Below are positions 12,004 through 24,759 of a stretch of 64,000 nucleotides of DNA, piece after piece. The notes beneath the pieces were generated by a model. The model did not search any database and was not told the origin of the DNA. It saw nothing but the letters and a program-made list of their open reading frames with translations. Location of the stretch: positions 62,001 through 126,000 of the forward strand of contig JADNRX010000004.1 in assembly GCA_015501595.1 (NCBI GenBank), given 5' to 3'. A program made the position numbers and the translations under genes. How positions within the stretch are numbered: position 1 is the first letter of the stretch; every line of letters begins with the position of its first letter. The stretch comes from Hymenopellis radicata (Eukaryota; Basidiomycota; Agaricomycetes; Agaricales; Physalacriaceae).

Positions 12004-12814
12004 ATGACCCTTCAATCCAACGTCGATGTCCTCGCCAACGAAATAACGGCGCTTAAAGACCTTTATGGCCAGCTCGACCAGCTGCGACGCCTCCCACACG
12101 GCCTAATAAAGACTGGTAAAGTTCAGTTGGATGTTCTTACCAAGGCTAGAGAGGCGTTGTTGGGAGAAACGGCACAAAAGGCGCTTGAGCGTGCCGGAAA
12201 GGACGAGTCTGGGGTGCAGATAGTCAGGACAAACTCAAAAAAGAGGTGAGCGTCGTATTGTGCGCGATCATATCATGCTCATTTTTTGTAGGCAAAAATC
12301 ACCAGAGCCCTATGTACGCGAAACAAAAGCCAAGATGAGCTTGTTTCCCGAATCGCCACCGTGTACCGATCTCCGCGAGTTGATACTCGGATGGAACAAG
12401 GAGCATCCGTCTTGCCGCGCCGCATTCTACCGGGCACGGAGGGGAGACAGGTCGGACAAAGTGATTGTGGTTAAAGTGAAAGATGTTATGACTGCATACC
12501 TGATGGTTGGAAGCGGCCGGGACAGTGGATTTGTTGTGGAAGCGATCAGTGTTTTTGGGCCACGGGAGACTGGTGCTGGACCGTTCTCGTCGTCGTCGTT
12601 TGAGGTATTCCGGATCGTCAGCGAGCGGGTGGGCGGGATACTTGGAAAGACTAGCGGTGGGGTATCTGGGGTCCTACCACTGCTGGAAAGCTACTCTGGA
12701 CTGTTTGTCAGCGGCTGTTCGGCATGTGGGCGGATTCTATCGACGGAAGGTCATGTTCCGGTCGATAGGATCTGGGGTGGGGAATGGTCAGGGAAGCACG
12801 TGGCTTGCCGATGA
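12004..12814 (+). CDS. MED27: Mediator of RNA polymerase II transcription subunit 27
   Basis: Subunit of Mediator, the bridge between activators and RNA polymerase II. Exons 12004-12245 and 12292-12814 join in frame to 254 aa; the intron is GTGAGC...TGTAG. The N-terminal part (SNVDVLANEITALKDLYGQL) aligns with the helical MED27 N-terminus. The C-terminal half has FEVFRIVSERV, then LPLLESYSGLFVSGCSACGR and a final ...GKHVACR, the Cys-containing C-terminal motif (CxxCG...C) typical of MED27. The protein is in the nucleus. The 5' leader must overlap the end of the dynactin p50 gene because only 19 bp lie between stop and start. Confidence 0.83.
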
Positions 12815-12938
12815 AGATCGGCGATATTCCCTTTCACGCATACTAGCACGAGGCAAATGGACCCCTATTCAGAAAAGCTACTTAAATTAAACACGAAATG
12901 CGGATTTTCTGGGTTGTGCCCCCTAGCCGTCGTCGTCC

Positions 12939-14327
12939 ATGTCGTCTCCCCCAGCACTCGTGTCACCCGCCGGCTACGTCCACGTCGTCGATTTTACGCC
13001 ACACGATGGCGACGTAGGCGTACCCATCACAGTCCGTATCAATTTCTTTCACAACAACCCAGACAGAATATTCCTGCGACTCCTCATTGGCTCAAAAGCA
13101 GTCGCAACACAAGTTCGTCAGCTGCCAAACTCTACCAGAGGCCGCTGGCAGCTCGACGCCGTCGTCCCCTACATCGACACCAGTCTCTCAGACAAGGTGC
13201 TCGTCTCTGTTCAGGCTCTCGACGGCGAAAACCAAGTACTCGACTCGGTCGTCTGCGGCGAGTTCTCCTTTTGGTCGTCGCCAAGCGTACACAGAATTGG
13301 TGAAGACGGCCCAGTCCTACGCAGACGCGCCAATACCACCATTCCTACCCCTTCCAGGCCATCCCCGACTTTGTCTGAACGCAAGCCCCAAAACAGGCGT
13401 ATCCGCGCAAACTCGCTTATGCGCACTCGTGTCGATTTGCCACCCTCTGCCCTCGCCGACCTCCATCCACAGACTCCTATCCTCCAAATCGTCACTCCCT
13501 TAGAATCAATGTGCCCAAACTGGGACCCCTCAGAGCTTCGCATGGGCCGCAGACTCGTGCGCTTCAACAAGGTCCAAGACGGCAGAAAACTTATCATCTC
13601 CTGCCAACCCATCGCACAGGAGGACTATCGCGACGTCGACACCGTTATATCCTGCATATATCGTGCCGAGACAGACTCTTACTACGTCACCAGCGTCGAC
13701 ATCATCTACCTCCTAGAGCGCTTGGTCAATGACGAGTTCCCCGTTGAAGAGAAAAATAGGATCAGGCGCAATTTGGAGGGTCTTCGCCCGACTACCGTCA
13801 GCAAGCACAAGGCGGGCTTCGAGGGTTTCTTCCAGCGCATAATGGAATTCCCGATCCCAAACCCAGGAACATCGAGAAGGACCTCAAAGTCTTTGACTGG
13901 GGTTTGCTTGGACAGGCGTTGGACAAAATCATCGCCAAATATGTATGTCGTCTTTTCTCTCCTTCTTTCACTGGCGCTAAATGATGCATAGTCCATATAT
14001 ACGAGCAACTCGCCTTCTGACTCTACCCAATCTAGTCTTTCCCTTCCTGAACCGACGTCGTCCCAGACATCGTCGGATTACAACGTGGACAGCAGGCTCT
14101 ATCACGCTCCTGATATCGAGCCAGTGACAAAATTCGAGCCCCTTCCAGAAAATCTCCTCTTCGCTCAGAGCCAGCACAGTTCTGAATGCCCTACCCCCGC
14201 CGAGTATGCGCCGCCTCCTCATTACGACTACACACCCATGTCGATGGGCCTCAATGACTTTGCTGCGCTCGGCAGCTACCCTCTCAGCGATCCTACTATG
14301 GACCACTACAGCAGCTTCTTCGTATGA
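12939..14327 (+). CDS. medA: Medusa (MedA / DUF7082) family transcriptional regulator, with apparent 1-nt frame break
   Basis: Fungal developmental regulators of this family (Medusa in Aspergillus) control sporulation and morphogenesis. The N-terminal ~110 residues form a beta-rich region (SPAGYVHVVDFTPHDGDVG). The conserved C-terminal domain reads NRIRRNLEGLRPTTVSKHK, FFQRIMEFPIPNP, then RNIEKDLKVFDWGLLGQA and LDKIIAKY. Exon 1 is 12939-13942; intron 13943-13991 (GTATGT...CATAG); exon 2 is 13992-14327, a Ser/Pro-rich tail ending DHYSSFFV. The exon lengths sum to 1340 nt, one short of a whole number of codons. The conserved motif changes frame at about 13858-13866, so one base seems to be missing there. 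Without that, about 446 aa. Confidence 0.78.
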
Positions 14328-14714
14328 TTCTCTCATGATGATATGTCGCACACATTTTTCCTTCACATATTGTACACTAGTATATCGGCGTTCCTTAGCA
14401 TACGGGTTTCTTTTAGGGCGTTCCAGCTGGATGTATTTGTATTCGCACTGTCCCACTACCATCGCACAACCAGACAATACTATGGACTAAGTATTTCCTA
14501 TCCCGTACATGTACATCTACAGTTTTTTACGCACGCCTTGTTGCGAAGGTACATTTGAATGATCATGTTGTACACACACAATGAGTGAAATAAGGTTATC
14601 CAAAGGGAAGCGAACAAAAGCAAATAACAAACAATACATGCACAAGGAACAAAGAAAGAATAAGAGTGAAGCGCCATTTGAAATAGATGTCCCGAAACCT
14701 AAATTCTCTAACAA
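14328..14714. other. Intergenic region between convergent genes
   Basis: This 387-bp gap lies between the 3' ends of the Medusa-family gene and the DOCK gene. It is AT-rich and contains only 3' UTR-like sequence. No RNA gene or repeat was recognised. Confidence 0.4.
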
Positions 14715-17700
14715 TCAGGACGATTGTCCTCGACGTCCGAAATTCAAACTCCCAAACCGGGAAAAGCGTCCTTTCAAGGAATGGAGGGAACCCAGTGACC
14801 CCATATGAGATGACGAACCCGACGGCGCAGGTTCTTGTGACGACATGTTTCCGACGACGTTGACAAATGAATTTTCGGGGGATTCCACGGAAACAGAATC
14901 GAAATCTCGTGGACCTGACGAGACACCGTTGATTCCATGTCGGGTGAGATGTGCGAGATGTCTCTGCAGCGGCGTCTGGACAGTCCGCTGCATCTCAACC
15001 GAGTTGATTGTTGGGGAGAGAGCGCGTCTGATGGAAGGCATGCGTACGGTGCGCTTCGTCATGGTGGACCCCGATGACATTGAAGCGGACACTGTAGGCT
15101 CGTATGTCGTCCCTACGTCGCCTCCTGTTAAACCCAGCCGCCGGATCTCATCCCGGAAGTTTTTCTGGAAGAATTTGACTAGAGTCTCGTGGAAGGGTTG
15201 GAACTCTGGCGGGCACAGCTGCCCATGGAGGCGTAGGCAGGCGTCGATGGTCCGCACTTGTTCATCTATAGCGACTCGCAAGCGCTCTACCAGCTCGGCA
15301 CGTTCGGGATTACGGGTGAGGTAGTCGGGAGAGAAGAAAGTCTGCCGATATGCCGCGACACCAGTGTTTATAGGCGCGTCCACGACGGTATTGAGCGCCA
15401 TAGAAAGTGCATTGGTTGACACACCCTGTGACGTCTTGGCAAGAGCCTGATACCGAACGTTAAGTGCTGCGAGATCTTTGGTCTTGGCCTCCACATCCGT
15501 CAGAGCGGTTTCGACCGGACTGAGTTCGACAATCTCGATTCCCACCACTTGGGAGCGTCGCAGCACCGTCGGAAAGGTCTCTTCCGTATTGTAGTAGCTC
15601 TTTTCCACCCAGAATTCCTCGTTTCCGTCCCGTCCAACCTTTTTCGCTTGTCTCGACGTACTGAAGAGGTTGATGGCACTATGCTCGTAGTAAGTGCGCA
15701 CTTGTAGTGGCACATCGGGATTAGTGAAGATGGGTAAGGTTCGATCAGGCTCCGGTGTAACGCCCAGGCACTGAATGTACTGGTCGCTACCAAAGCGTAT
15801 GTCCACAGGTGGATCTCCAGCGATCTTGAGCAACTGAGCCCCCGAATGCTTGTTTAGCATTCGCTCGCAGAAGGCACCATATTTCTCCCATTCGTAACCA
15901 CGATACTGCGAGAAACAGGTTATTTCACATAGAACACAACAAGAAGAACACTCACAATAAACTTCTTATCTCGAATTGCTCCTGGGAAGTTACCATAGAA
16001 GGTGACCAGATAATAGTCGGAATAATACCGATGGTCAGTGACAATGTGCTCTAGCAGGGTCGCTTGATGGCGCAGAATCTCAGATAGTCGGACGCTGTAA
16101 ACAAAGTTTTAAGGTTGTTTCTGATGATGGCAGCGAAGTGTTACGTACTAGTTGAACGTGACTTCACCGAACTGGTACGCAAGCTCCTTGCAAATGTCAA
16201 TGGCGCGCTCCCAAGCTTTGCCTTTCCCTAAAGTTCGGGACAGTCCAATCAGCGAGTTCCCAAATGAATGCGAGATTGAAACATACCCAGGTAGTCCAAG
16301 ATAAGCAAGCTCAGAGTTTCCTTCCGATGGAACTGAGATTGTTGTGGCAACCCCAGATCGTCCATCGGCGGTACAAACGAGTTGAGATCCCATTGATGTA
16401 GGTCGGAGTGTAGTTTGAGGGTGAGGGCGGCTTCCACGTAGTTTTGTGATTGCAGGTGCATCTTGATACGTTTTAGGAAAAGAGGATGGCGTATGGACCG
16501 GTCCGTAACACTCACATTGACAAGTTGATGAACATATTTTATATAAATTTCATCCCGTCCGATACGACGAATGAAGTTCATGAGTCGAAGCTACAACGGC
16601 CTACTATCAGGAAACGTAGTCCCAGTAAATATGAAGACTTACGGTTGCTATAACGCGCTCATCGGCGAATTCGTCGCCTTCCGGGAGTGCTCGAAGACTG
16701 AGAAGCAATTCCAAAAACAGATCCACAGAGTCCAGGAACGTCGCCACACGTTCGCGAAGAGTATCATCCACATCAGAAGAATCGAAAAGATGTCGGAGCT
16801 GGCCGACGAAAAAGGCGCCAGAAATGTCGTCGGCTTTGCTTTCGGACATGAGCAAGGAATCTAGGCGAGTTACAAGTTCGTTCTCGATCTCGTCAAAGTT
16901 GCCAGACTGGTGATACTCTGACACGATCATGCAATACAGCATGTGAACTGCATTGTTACGAAGTTGCTCGTGATGACTCAAGCAAAGGCTAACGACCTGG
17001 CCGACAAGGATGTTCAGATACACCTGGTAGCCCTATAACAAAATGTGTCACTCGGTCGTATCAGCGGGCACGAACACTTACCCCGTATCGTGCTGGAACA
17101 CCCGAATGTGTCTCTTGTTCGGCCCAACCTAACGCTTGCCATAGGGTCAGCATTATAGTAGCGCCCTGTCCTCGCACATCGCCAGCCAGGCGCCACACAG
17201 CACGACGTTTCTGAAATTGCGAGTCAACACCGTTTGAGACAGCGTGCTTCATAAGCTTACCTGCGGACTGAAGTCTTCAATGACGAGTTGCTCCGAAGAC
17301 AGCAGCTTGAGAAGCATATGGAAAGCCGCTCTCCACAATTGGGCATCAAATTGGGACTCCGAGTCTTGAGGGGGAATGAATTCCTTCTCCAGAATGGTCG
17401 ATATAGGATCCATCATCTTTATCAACATGCGGTGGGCTAATATGTTGACATTCAGCCACGTCTTTGGGAAGGCATCATTGTCTAATATGGAGGTGGCGAC
17501 CTTGAAAAACTGCAGCATCAACGTGACGAAACGATCTTGGCCTTCGATGTCGAGACTTGACTCTAAGAAGTCCAGGATGTGTTTCACAGGCGACGATGAT
17601 ACCAATACAAGAAACACAATGGCGTTTTCACCCAAGCCGGCATTGAAGATACCTTCCGGTTCTCGCATCTTGACTCCCGTTCGACTAGATCCAGGCAAGT

Positions 17701-20700
17701 ACGACAATAGCGAGAACGGATACGATTCAGGAAAGTTGACGGGAATGGCGGTTCTCGGTGTGTGTGTTCTCTCGAGAGCTTTGAGTGATTCGGAGTGTTG
17801 ATATTCTCGATAAGAATCTAGCAGCCTATTCTTTATTGTCAGAGACGAATGCGCCAAGAACGGAATTGTACCTTGGGAGTAACGGGAGTAAAGTTTCAAC
17901 ATTCTCTTGCTCCATTCTAAGCCGTGGCCGGTCCTCTAGCACCGACGGATCCACTAAGCTCGTCTGAAGTTTGTCTAGCATGACAGCGATGATAGTCACG
18001 CAAAGACGAATGTTTTCCAGCCAGTTCACTCTTGCGGCATCCCGAACAGCCTCCGTATCACCACTGCGAGTGTAGGCGTATTCGTCGTATCGGCCGAAGT
18101 GAGGTTTGATCCATTGAACTACAGCCTCCACAAGGAGAGGTCTGGATTGAGGGTTATCGAAGAGGAAGCCCTTCACGATTTGCAGGTACATGATCAACTT
18201 CCATATCACGATCTTTCCCTTGCCTGCGGTGACGGCGTTGGTCGCAAAGGTAGTCACAATAGACACCAAGTCAACCGTCGAGAAGATCTTGGCAAGTTCC
18301 GGCAAGATAGATGTGAAGTGTTGGAGTGCAATTGTTTGGGTACCCACTATAGCAGGCGGGGACGTCATCGACATTAAGCGTGTTATCTCGGTCAAATGAG
18401 ATCGCAACTCGCGCTTGAACGTGGCCTCTAGATGCTCTGCTGTTGCGCCACCGCCCACACCGAGTTCTTTAGCCTTCTGCAGTTCTCTCGAACGAGCGAT
18501 AAACTTGACAATGTAATGCCATACTTTGAGAGCTGCGCGAAGCTGAGAAGCGGTCGTCGGAGAAGCGGGGTCGACAAGAAGCCGGTTCATGGATTGGATC
18601 ATGTGTGACGAGGCGGCTGCGCAGTTGAAGTGCCTTTCGATGTAGACGTCCAGTACGGGTTGAAAATTGCTGAAACGGCGATCTTGAACGATTCCAAGAA
18701 CAGTGACGAGAGCGTTGAAGACAAGAAGGTCAATCTCGGCCGACTCGTTGCTTTGGGAGATCATAATACCGAAAAGTGAATCGAAGATATCCGGGAGGAA
18801 CTTCACGATTTCCATTTCTCCGACAAAGGTGAACTTGTTAAGCACGGTGGAAAGGAATTCTTGGTCGGCGGCCTTTTCCCAATTGAGTAAACTCAACAGG
18901 ACGGGGTTCTGGGTAAACTTGGTAGAGCAAAGGGAAGTGCGAACCGTCAACGCGTCTCGCGTGGGAGGAGCACTGCGTTGCATGTCGGGATGGAATATCA
19001 TCTGATCTAGCTTTTGGCCAGCCGGCAAAGATGGAGGTGCGTTTAGGTATACATCGGGAGTGAGGGACGAGACTTTGTCTGCTTTGTACAGAATAAGCCG
19101 ATGGATCCCGTCTTCTATGAAGGAACGCTGATCGGGGAAGAGAGGTTGGAAAGCAAAGGCGAAAGGCCGATCTGATAAGTCGCCAGGCTTGCCACGATCC
19201 CGTCCGGAACGGTTTCTGAAAGTGAAGAAGAGGTGCCATGATGGTACACCCGTCGCCGGCAACTGTACTTTAATCAGTTCCCCGTACGTCGGCTCGGTAC
19301 ACCGCTGGAAAACCATAGAATGAAACCGCGTCATGAACGGCTCTCCGCTGCCCTGGGATATAACGGAGTCGACTGCTCTACCGTCTTGGTCTCTGACCTC
19401 GACCGTCACTTGTACGTTGGTAGGCGTCGAGCTCATGGGTCCCCGAGTGAAGCTTGAGACGCTGATTCTCCCCGAAGGATTGTGAGTCGTGATGAATTCG
19501 CCAGACCAAAGTTTGACGTAAATCTCGTTTCTAACATCTCCCGGGAAAACAACATCTGGAAAGCCAAGGCGAAGGGTGTGGGGAATATCTTGAAGCAGGG
19601 ATGTATTTTCCTTTACAATCGTTTTTGCGTCGCCTTTGTATACTTTGACGGACACTGCAACGGTCTCTGCCCTGTGTTGCTAAATGAGTGGCAGGCCATG
19701 AAATGGAAAGAATATACTGACCTATGTGATTTCTCAAACTCCTTGGTGCTGTTACTTATGATGTTTTCGTGGAGCATGCAAAAGGATAGTTCGTTGGTTG
19801 GGACATAGATGGGCATGGCGTACTCCTTCATCCCGGATACATCTGCGCTTTCCCCCGACATTTGAGACAGTTGGGTAAGCTCCAAGACCGCGCACCCAAA
19901 GGGCCGCCGGAACTGCAACAAAGACCCATCCGACGTCTGAGCTTCCGCCCAACCAGTCGAAGCTCCTTCGTTTCTTACTGAGGCCTCAGAGCCTCGCCGC
20001 CCATCAGTTGGCGAGAAAGAACTCATGCTCTGTCCCATCTTGAGAGCTCCATTACGCACTATACGACAGACAAGATATATAGGATCCTGAATGTCGGCTT
20101 GGGCCAAGTCGATGAAAAGGGTTCGTATGCGGAGCGAAGGATCACGGGCTGGAACACCATTGTGATTCAGGATCGTGCAGAAATCTTCGGTGAGGAACTG
20201 TGACTGTGTGCCCTGTTTTCGATACAAGGAAAAGAATAATTCCGCAGTCTCCCCAGGCTGGCACGGAGTAGCCACGAAAGCCCTCACATCAAGTAGAACG
20301 TGGTAGAATCGTGCGGCGTCGACTCTTGGTTCTGTGGGCGTCGCAGAATAGCCGAATGAGCGTATGCGACCCTTCTTGGTAGGTGTGCTGTAATCAGCAA
20401 AGGCAGAGTGAGCTGGTGTTGGCAGTGGAACGGAAGCAACATATTCGGCGCTGGAGGCTGCAGGATAGGGTCGGGGGGATGTTGGCGCTTCAGGAGACGC
20501 CTCTAGATATGCCAACGTTGATTGCATCGCATACATACGTACGGCGCTCACCCAACTTCTCTCATCCAGTTCCCCTTCAACGTCAACAGTGACCAGACCA
20601 CCCCATGAGGGATGGCGGACAATAACATCCAGTCCTTGGACGAGGTTACCGCGTACCAATCGCGTCACACAGTTCCGCCGCATGCTGATGGTTTCTTCAG

Positions 20701-21670
20701 CACTCAGCGTCTGAGCAAGGAGTTGTAAACGACCGAGATGAAGGGATTCGATATGCCCTTTGACAATGTGGAATAGCTTGTAGTCTCGTCTAGCAAGATA
20801 TTGGAACATGAGCGCGTGCCATTCACGCAAGGCGGATGCTATTTCGTCGATAATGGGTTGCTCTGCACCTGACGCGGTGTCATCGCCAGACTTTAACGAG
20901 GGACGAGGAGGGAGAGGCTTTCCGAGCTGGGTAGAGGCGGGTGAGGAAGAACGGATACTGGTGGAATATACAGGCAAGCCGGCGCGTACGGAGCTTGCCT
21001 GTTCAGGAGGTAGTCCAAGTCGAAAAGATCTCCGACTGGCTGTGGTCTGAGAGTCGAAACTCTCGTCTTCTTCTTGCAGAGTATGCATGCTAGACCCTCC
21101 CCTCTCACGTATCATCTGAGAGAAATTATCTGTCGAGCTTGAGCCCATTCTGTGATGGCCGATGCCATTGCTTGAACCATTTGCGTAGGCAGTGTTCAGA
21201 CGACCCTCGGCGTCTGCGAGTTCGTCGCGTATGAATATGTGGGAAGCGGGGAATATGCCGATGAAGACCTGCTGGGGTTCCTCTGATTTCGGTGGAGATT
21301 TGACGATGGCGGAAGGGTCGGCAGACGTCGCCCAGTTTACGATGGGCCTGCGAGTTGTACAGACGACATATCTATCAAGAAAAAGTCAATGCTAGCTGGA
21401 CTGCAGTTGAAATATACCGCACCCTCTGTACCAGACGCCTTCTGCTTCTTTGACTCGTGGTGTATACTTCTCGAAGGCATATATTTCATCGCCAACCTCA
21501 AGAGACACGACATCTCGATGAATGTAATGGTCTTCGGTCGTGGACGATGTTGCGGTGACGACCGAAAGCCTATCATGGTTGTTACGGCTCGACCAGCGTG
21601 TTTCGCGACGCGAGGGCACCAAAGGGTGGACCGCGTAGCCGTATACGATGAGTGGGAGAGGCTCCCACAT
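14715..21670 (-). CDS. DCK1: DOCK-family guanine nucleotide exchange factor (Dck1/Dock180-like)
   Basis: Large Rac/Rho GEF of the CZH family, which in fungi works with an ELMO partner (Dck1-Lmo1 in yeast). ATG at 21670. The N-terminus carries an SH3-like domain (VVSLEVGDEIYAFEKY, VWYRGCG, then FIGIFPASHIF after an intron). A long middle part follows with the C2-like DHR-1 region (LRLGFPDVVFPGDVRNEIYV, FHSMVFQRCTEPTYGELIKV, LFFTFRNRSGRDR), then an alpha-helical scaffold. The C-terminal DHR-2 catalytic region includes YYEHSAINLFSTSRQAKK, FWVEKSYYNTEETFPTVLRR and a helix rich in VETALTDVEAKTKDLAALN. It ends in a Ser-rich tail, ...FGRRGQSS, TGA 14715-14717. About ten short introns. It is divergent from SPC34 (191 bp). 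Confidence 0.87.
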
Positions 21671-21860
21671 GGGTAAGATGCGGGGTTATGCGCTTGTCGT
21701 CGGCAGGGTTCGAATGCCGCTAAGAAGCTCAGCAGCGAGTAACTAGTTGCGGCGCCTGGCCGACCAGCGAGTATCGACAAAACGATCAAAGTCAGCCTTG
21801 GTTGTTTGTCCTATTATTGCCTTACATAGTGTTTACACATCTGACCTGCATCAGACTGCC

Positions 21861-23605
21861 ATGGCATCCTTGTCTGAACACATTGACCGTCTCTCCAAAT
21901 GCACCAAGGGAATCGAAACAGCTGCACAGGCCGTGTCTGGCTCCGCGACAACCCAATCATTCACGTTTGCTGTCCTTCACACCAAGTTGGGTGACCTGAT
22001 ACGTGAAATTGACGATTCAGAAATCGGCTTATTTTCCGTGGTGGTTCCCAGCACCACCCAAGAAAGAGATTCCATCGCGAAAGCGGTTCCAGAGCTGGCG
22101 CGCAACGAGTTTCAGGTTGCCACACCGCTCAGACGAGCACCGACGCGACGCGACGACGGCTCGAAAGATCTCGATCCTGAGGCCTATGCCCACGCCGCTC
22201 TCAAATACATCCATCGCTAGTACGTGCATGTGTTCCACTACCACCAGTGCTAATCTACATGGGTATAGCCAGCCCATCAGAGCAATGCCTCGGGCGTACT
22301 CCCAGGTCGCAGAAATCATAGATCGAATCGAACAGACGCGTCTTAACATCCAACAACTAACGCAATCCTTGGAGGTGAGTTACCTTGGGGCTCATATGCA
22401 GTGTCATATCTAACTGTGCACTCGAGAGTCAAGTTTCAGACCAACCTTCTCTGAAATCCGCCATTGACAGGGAGGAACACGAGGTACATGGGCTCGAGCA
22501 ACAGGTTACCGACCTAAGGAAGCGTGTATGTCAAGGTCTTCTTCAGTGCCAGCAAATCTTAACGGCCGATTAGAGAGATGCTCTCCAAGCGAAGAAGGGT
22601 TCTCGCCCAACTGCCCGTACAACGGTCACTAAAAAGAAACCACCTCCACCCAAACGACCAATCACCCCAGTGGCCGCTGACGATCCCGCTGAGGAGAGCT
22701 TTTGGTCTACACCAACCGCTGCTGCTGCTGTAGGAGGCTTCAATCTAGAAGACAATCTCTTGAACGAAGCGGTAGACTTTGGCAACACTTCCATAGTGTC
22801 TAATTCAAGTCCTGTCTCCAATTCTAACTCCGAAGACGCGGTGCCCCAGATACGCAATCATATTCCATCTCGCGTCAAACTGAAGGCTGAGGAAGCGTCG
22901 GAGGAAGAATATACGCCAGTTCAATCCCCAGTCTGACCCACTATCCACCAGCCCCGTCACCATCTGAACCAGATCCAGATCCAGATGTGACACCTCACAC
23001 AGTGATACCGCCAGAAACGCCTCGAACGACTGCTAAACTGCGGATAAATGCAGAAGTTGAAAGAATAGTGGCAAGTGTTTCGCTTCTAGCCTTGTCTGGA
23101 CTAACTTGTAACATAGGTGAAAATATGGACAACAATGGGCGACACCATCATGCCTGGGCACCCTTTCGAGACAGGAAGCTCTGGAGACGGACCAAAACCT
23201 CCTCGAGCGAAAGAGACTATGTACGTGGATTGAGCAACTTTCGAATCGAATCTTTTACTGATGTCTGGAAATAGCGCGCATCTGCGATCCGTTGCTTCCC
23301 AAATCCCGTCGCCTGTATCTCCTTCGGACTCAAGTCTGTCTTCCGCGAGTGCCGTTCCCAGCCAACCGACATCTCAGCAAATCCTTACGGCCCATTTACT
23401 TGTATCGCTCTTGTCGGCGGCACCCAGTTTTTCTATGCCTCTGAACAAGGTCAAGGATGTTCTGTCCAACAAGGCAGCCTCCTGCGGAAACTCTGCGTTA
23501 ATTGTAGGGCAGGGCGCGACCCGCATTGTCTACAATTGTGTCGCAAAGAGATTGATTAAGATTGAGAGAGGTCGCGGAGAGCAGACTGTGATGTTCAATG
23601 TGTAG
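21861..23605 (+). CDS. SPC34: DASH/Dam1 complex subunit Spc34-like, with frame problems
   Basis: Spc34 belongs to the fungal DASH ring that couples kinetochores to microtubule ends. Exon 1 (21861-22219) reads MASLSEHIDRLSKCTKGIET with LHTKLGDLIREIDDSEIGLF, the Spc34 N-terminal pattern. Exon 2 (22269-22374) gives YQPIRAMPRAYSQVAEIIDR. Later exons are coiled-coil (REEHEVHGLEQQVTDLRKR), a Pro/Ser-rich linker and a C-terminal globular-looking stretch (LLVSLLSAAPSFSMPLNKVK) ending ...GEQTVMFNV. Two places do not join cleanly. Exon 3 needs an unusual GAG acceptor near 22430, or a 1-nt indel. At about 22930-22950 the frame closes (TGA 22934-22936) and must shift to reopen. The intron starting about 23069 may use a GC donor (GCAAGT). 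Function is inferred from sequence resemblance alone. Confidence 0.6.
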
Positions 23606-23847
23606 CCTATGTTGGGCCATCCAACTCACAGGCATGTACATATCAGTAGTAGTAGTAGTATTAAATTCTCAACTAATAGACCTTGGTCGGTGCATATTCA
23701 GCAGTGGCTGGAATGACTAGTGCGCGGCCGAACTTGACTCTTGGGGTATGACTATTGCGCGGCCCGAAGTCCGAAGGGCTTTCCTTTTACAAATGCGGCT
23801 TGCCTTCTCTTAGACGCGCCCATCATCCTCCGCACCCACCTCTCGCT

Positions 23848-24296
23848 ATGTTGATCAAAGTCAAGGTCAGTGTACTCTTATAACCTCACAGTAGATCGCA
23901 CTTAAGTCCTACTCATAGACTCTGACCGGAAAAGAGGTTCGCATCTGCTTGACTACAGCAGTGGCGAGCTGGGTGCTCACGCCTCGTTTTCTAGATCGAG
24001 TTAGATATCGACCCCGATGACAAGGTAAGTCTCAGAGGCTCTCCTTGTAGAGACACGACCCACCTTCTCTTCTAGATCAGCCGTATCAAAGAGAAAGTCG
24101 AAGAGCAGTCTGGTGTCCCACCGCCACAACAACGCTTAATCTTTAGTGGACGTCAAATGTGCGTTACATGGCTTCTCATTATGAAAAGGATTAACTTGTA
24201 TTGTTATCCAGGCAAGACGAAAAGACCGCTAAAGACTTCAACATTGCCGCTGGCTCCGTCCTCCACTTGGTCCTTGCTTTGCGTGGCGGTCGATGA
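23848..24296 (+). CDS. RUB1: NEDD8 / Rub1 ubiquitin-like modifier
   Basis: Ubiquitin-like protein attached to cullins to switch on SCF-type ubiquitin ligases. Five exons (23848-23865, 23919-23936, 23995-24024, 24076-24158, 24212-24296) join in frame to 77 aa: [22 protein letters not shown], then [20 protein letters not shown] and ...[10 protein letters not shown]. The Lys-rich pattern and [14 protein letters not shown] identify NEDD8 rather than ubiquitin. The first three exons are only 18, 18 and 30 nt. One Arg follows the Gly-Gly terminus, so a protease of the Yuh1/UCHL3 type must remove one residue before activation. TGA is at 24294-24296. Confidence 0.95.
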
Positions 24297-24759
24297 GCTG
24301 AAAGGATCCATGTGATAGAATATTCAGACCGTGCGTTGTATGCTAATGGGTAGTCGTCGTCGTCGTTGCTGTCGTTGTATCTCGCTTCCAGGTCATACAG
24401 ACCTAATCCACACCAATTCCTTGTCTCAACGAAGTCGAATACAGGTTCAGCGGCAATTCAATTCCAAATTTATCATCCTCCTGGTCATGTCATCGCCACG
24501 AAAGAAGAGTCCAACCACCTTCCTTTCAGCAAAATGCGCTATGTTGGGCAATTTCTACCCTGATCGCCCCGAAGAAACTCAACGAGCTCTTGTCGAGAAG
24601 AAAGACAAGCTCAGGGCACCGACGATGCTATTGAAGTCACAACCTACTTAGCAAATGGCACTTAAGCCGTTGCACGGTAGCGGAAAATTGTGTGTTGCAA
24701 CTGAGTAAAGGCATGTCTTCTCGACGTATACGGATAGCCCTTCGTAGATCTGTCATATT
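24297..24759. other. Intergenic region; doubtful small open frame
   Basis: This 463-bp gap lies between NEDD8 and the convergent PP2C gene. It holds an open frame that could give 54 aa from ATG 24487 (MSSPRKKSPTTFLSAKCAML..., stop TAG at 24649-24651). I do not recognise the translation. It may simply be 3' UTR of NEDD8. Confidence 0.3.

Noticed and set aside
24331..24651. Small protein gene downstream of NEDD8
   Set aside because: No recognisable domain, it overlaps the likely NEDD8 3' UTR, and the upstream part of the frame has low-complexity Arg codons. Kept only as a note in the intergenic entry.
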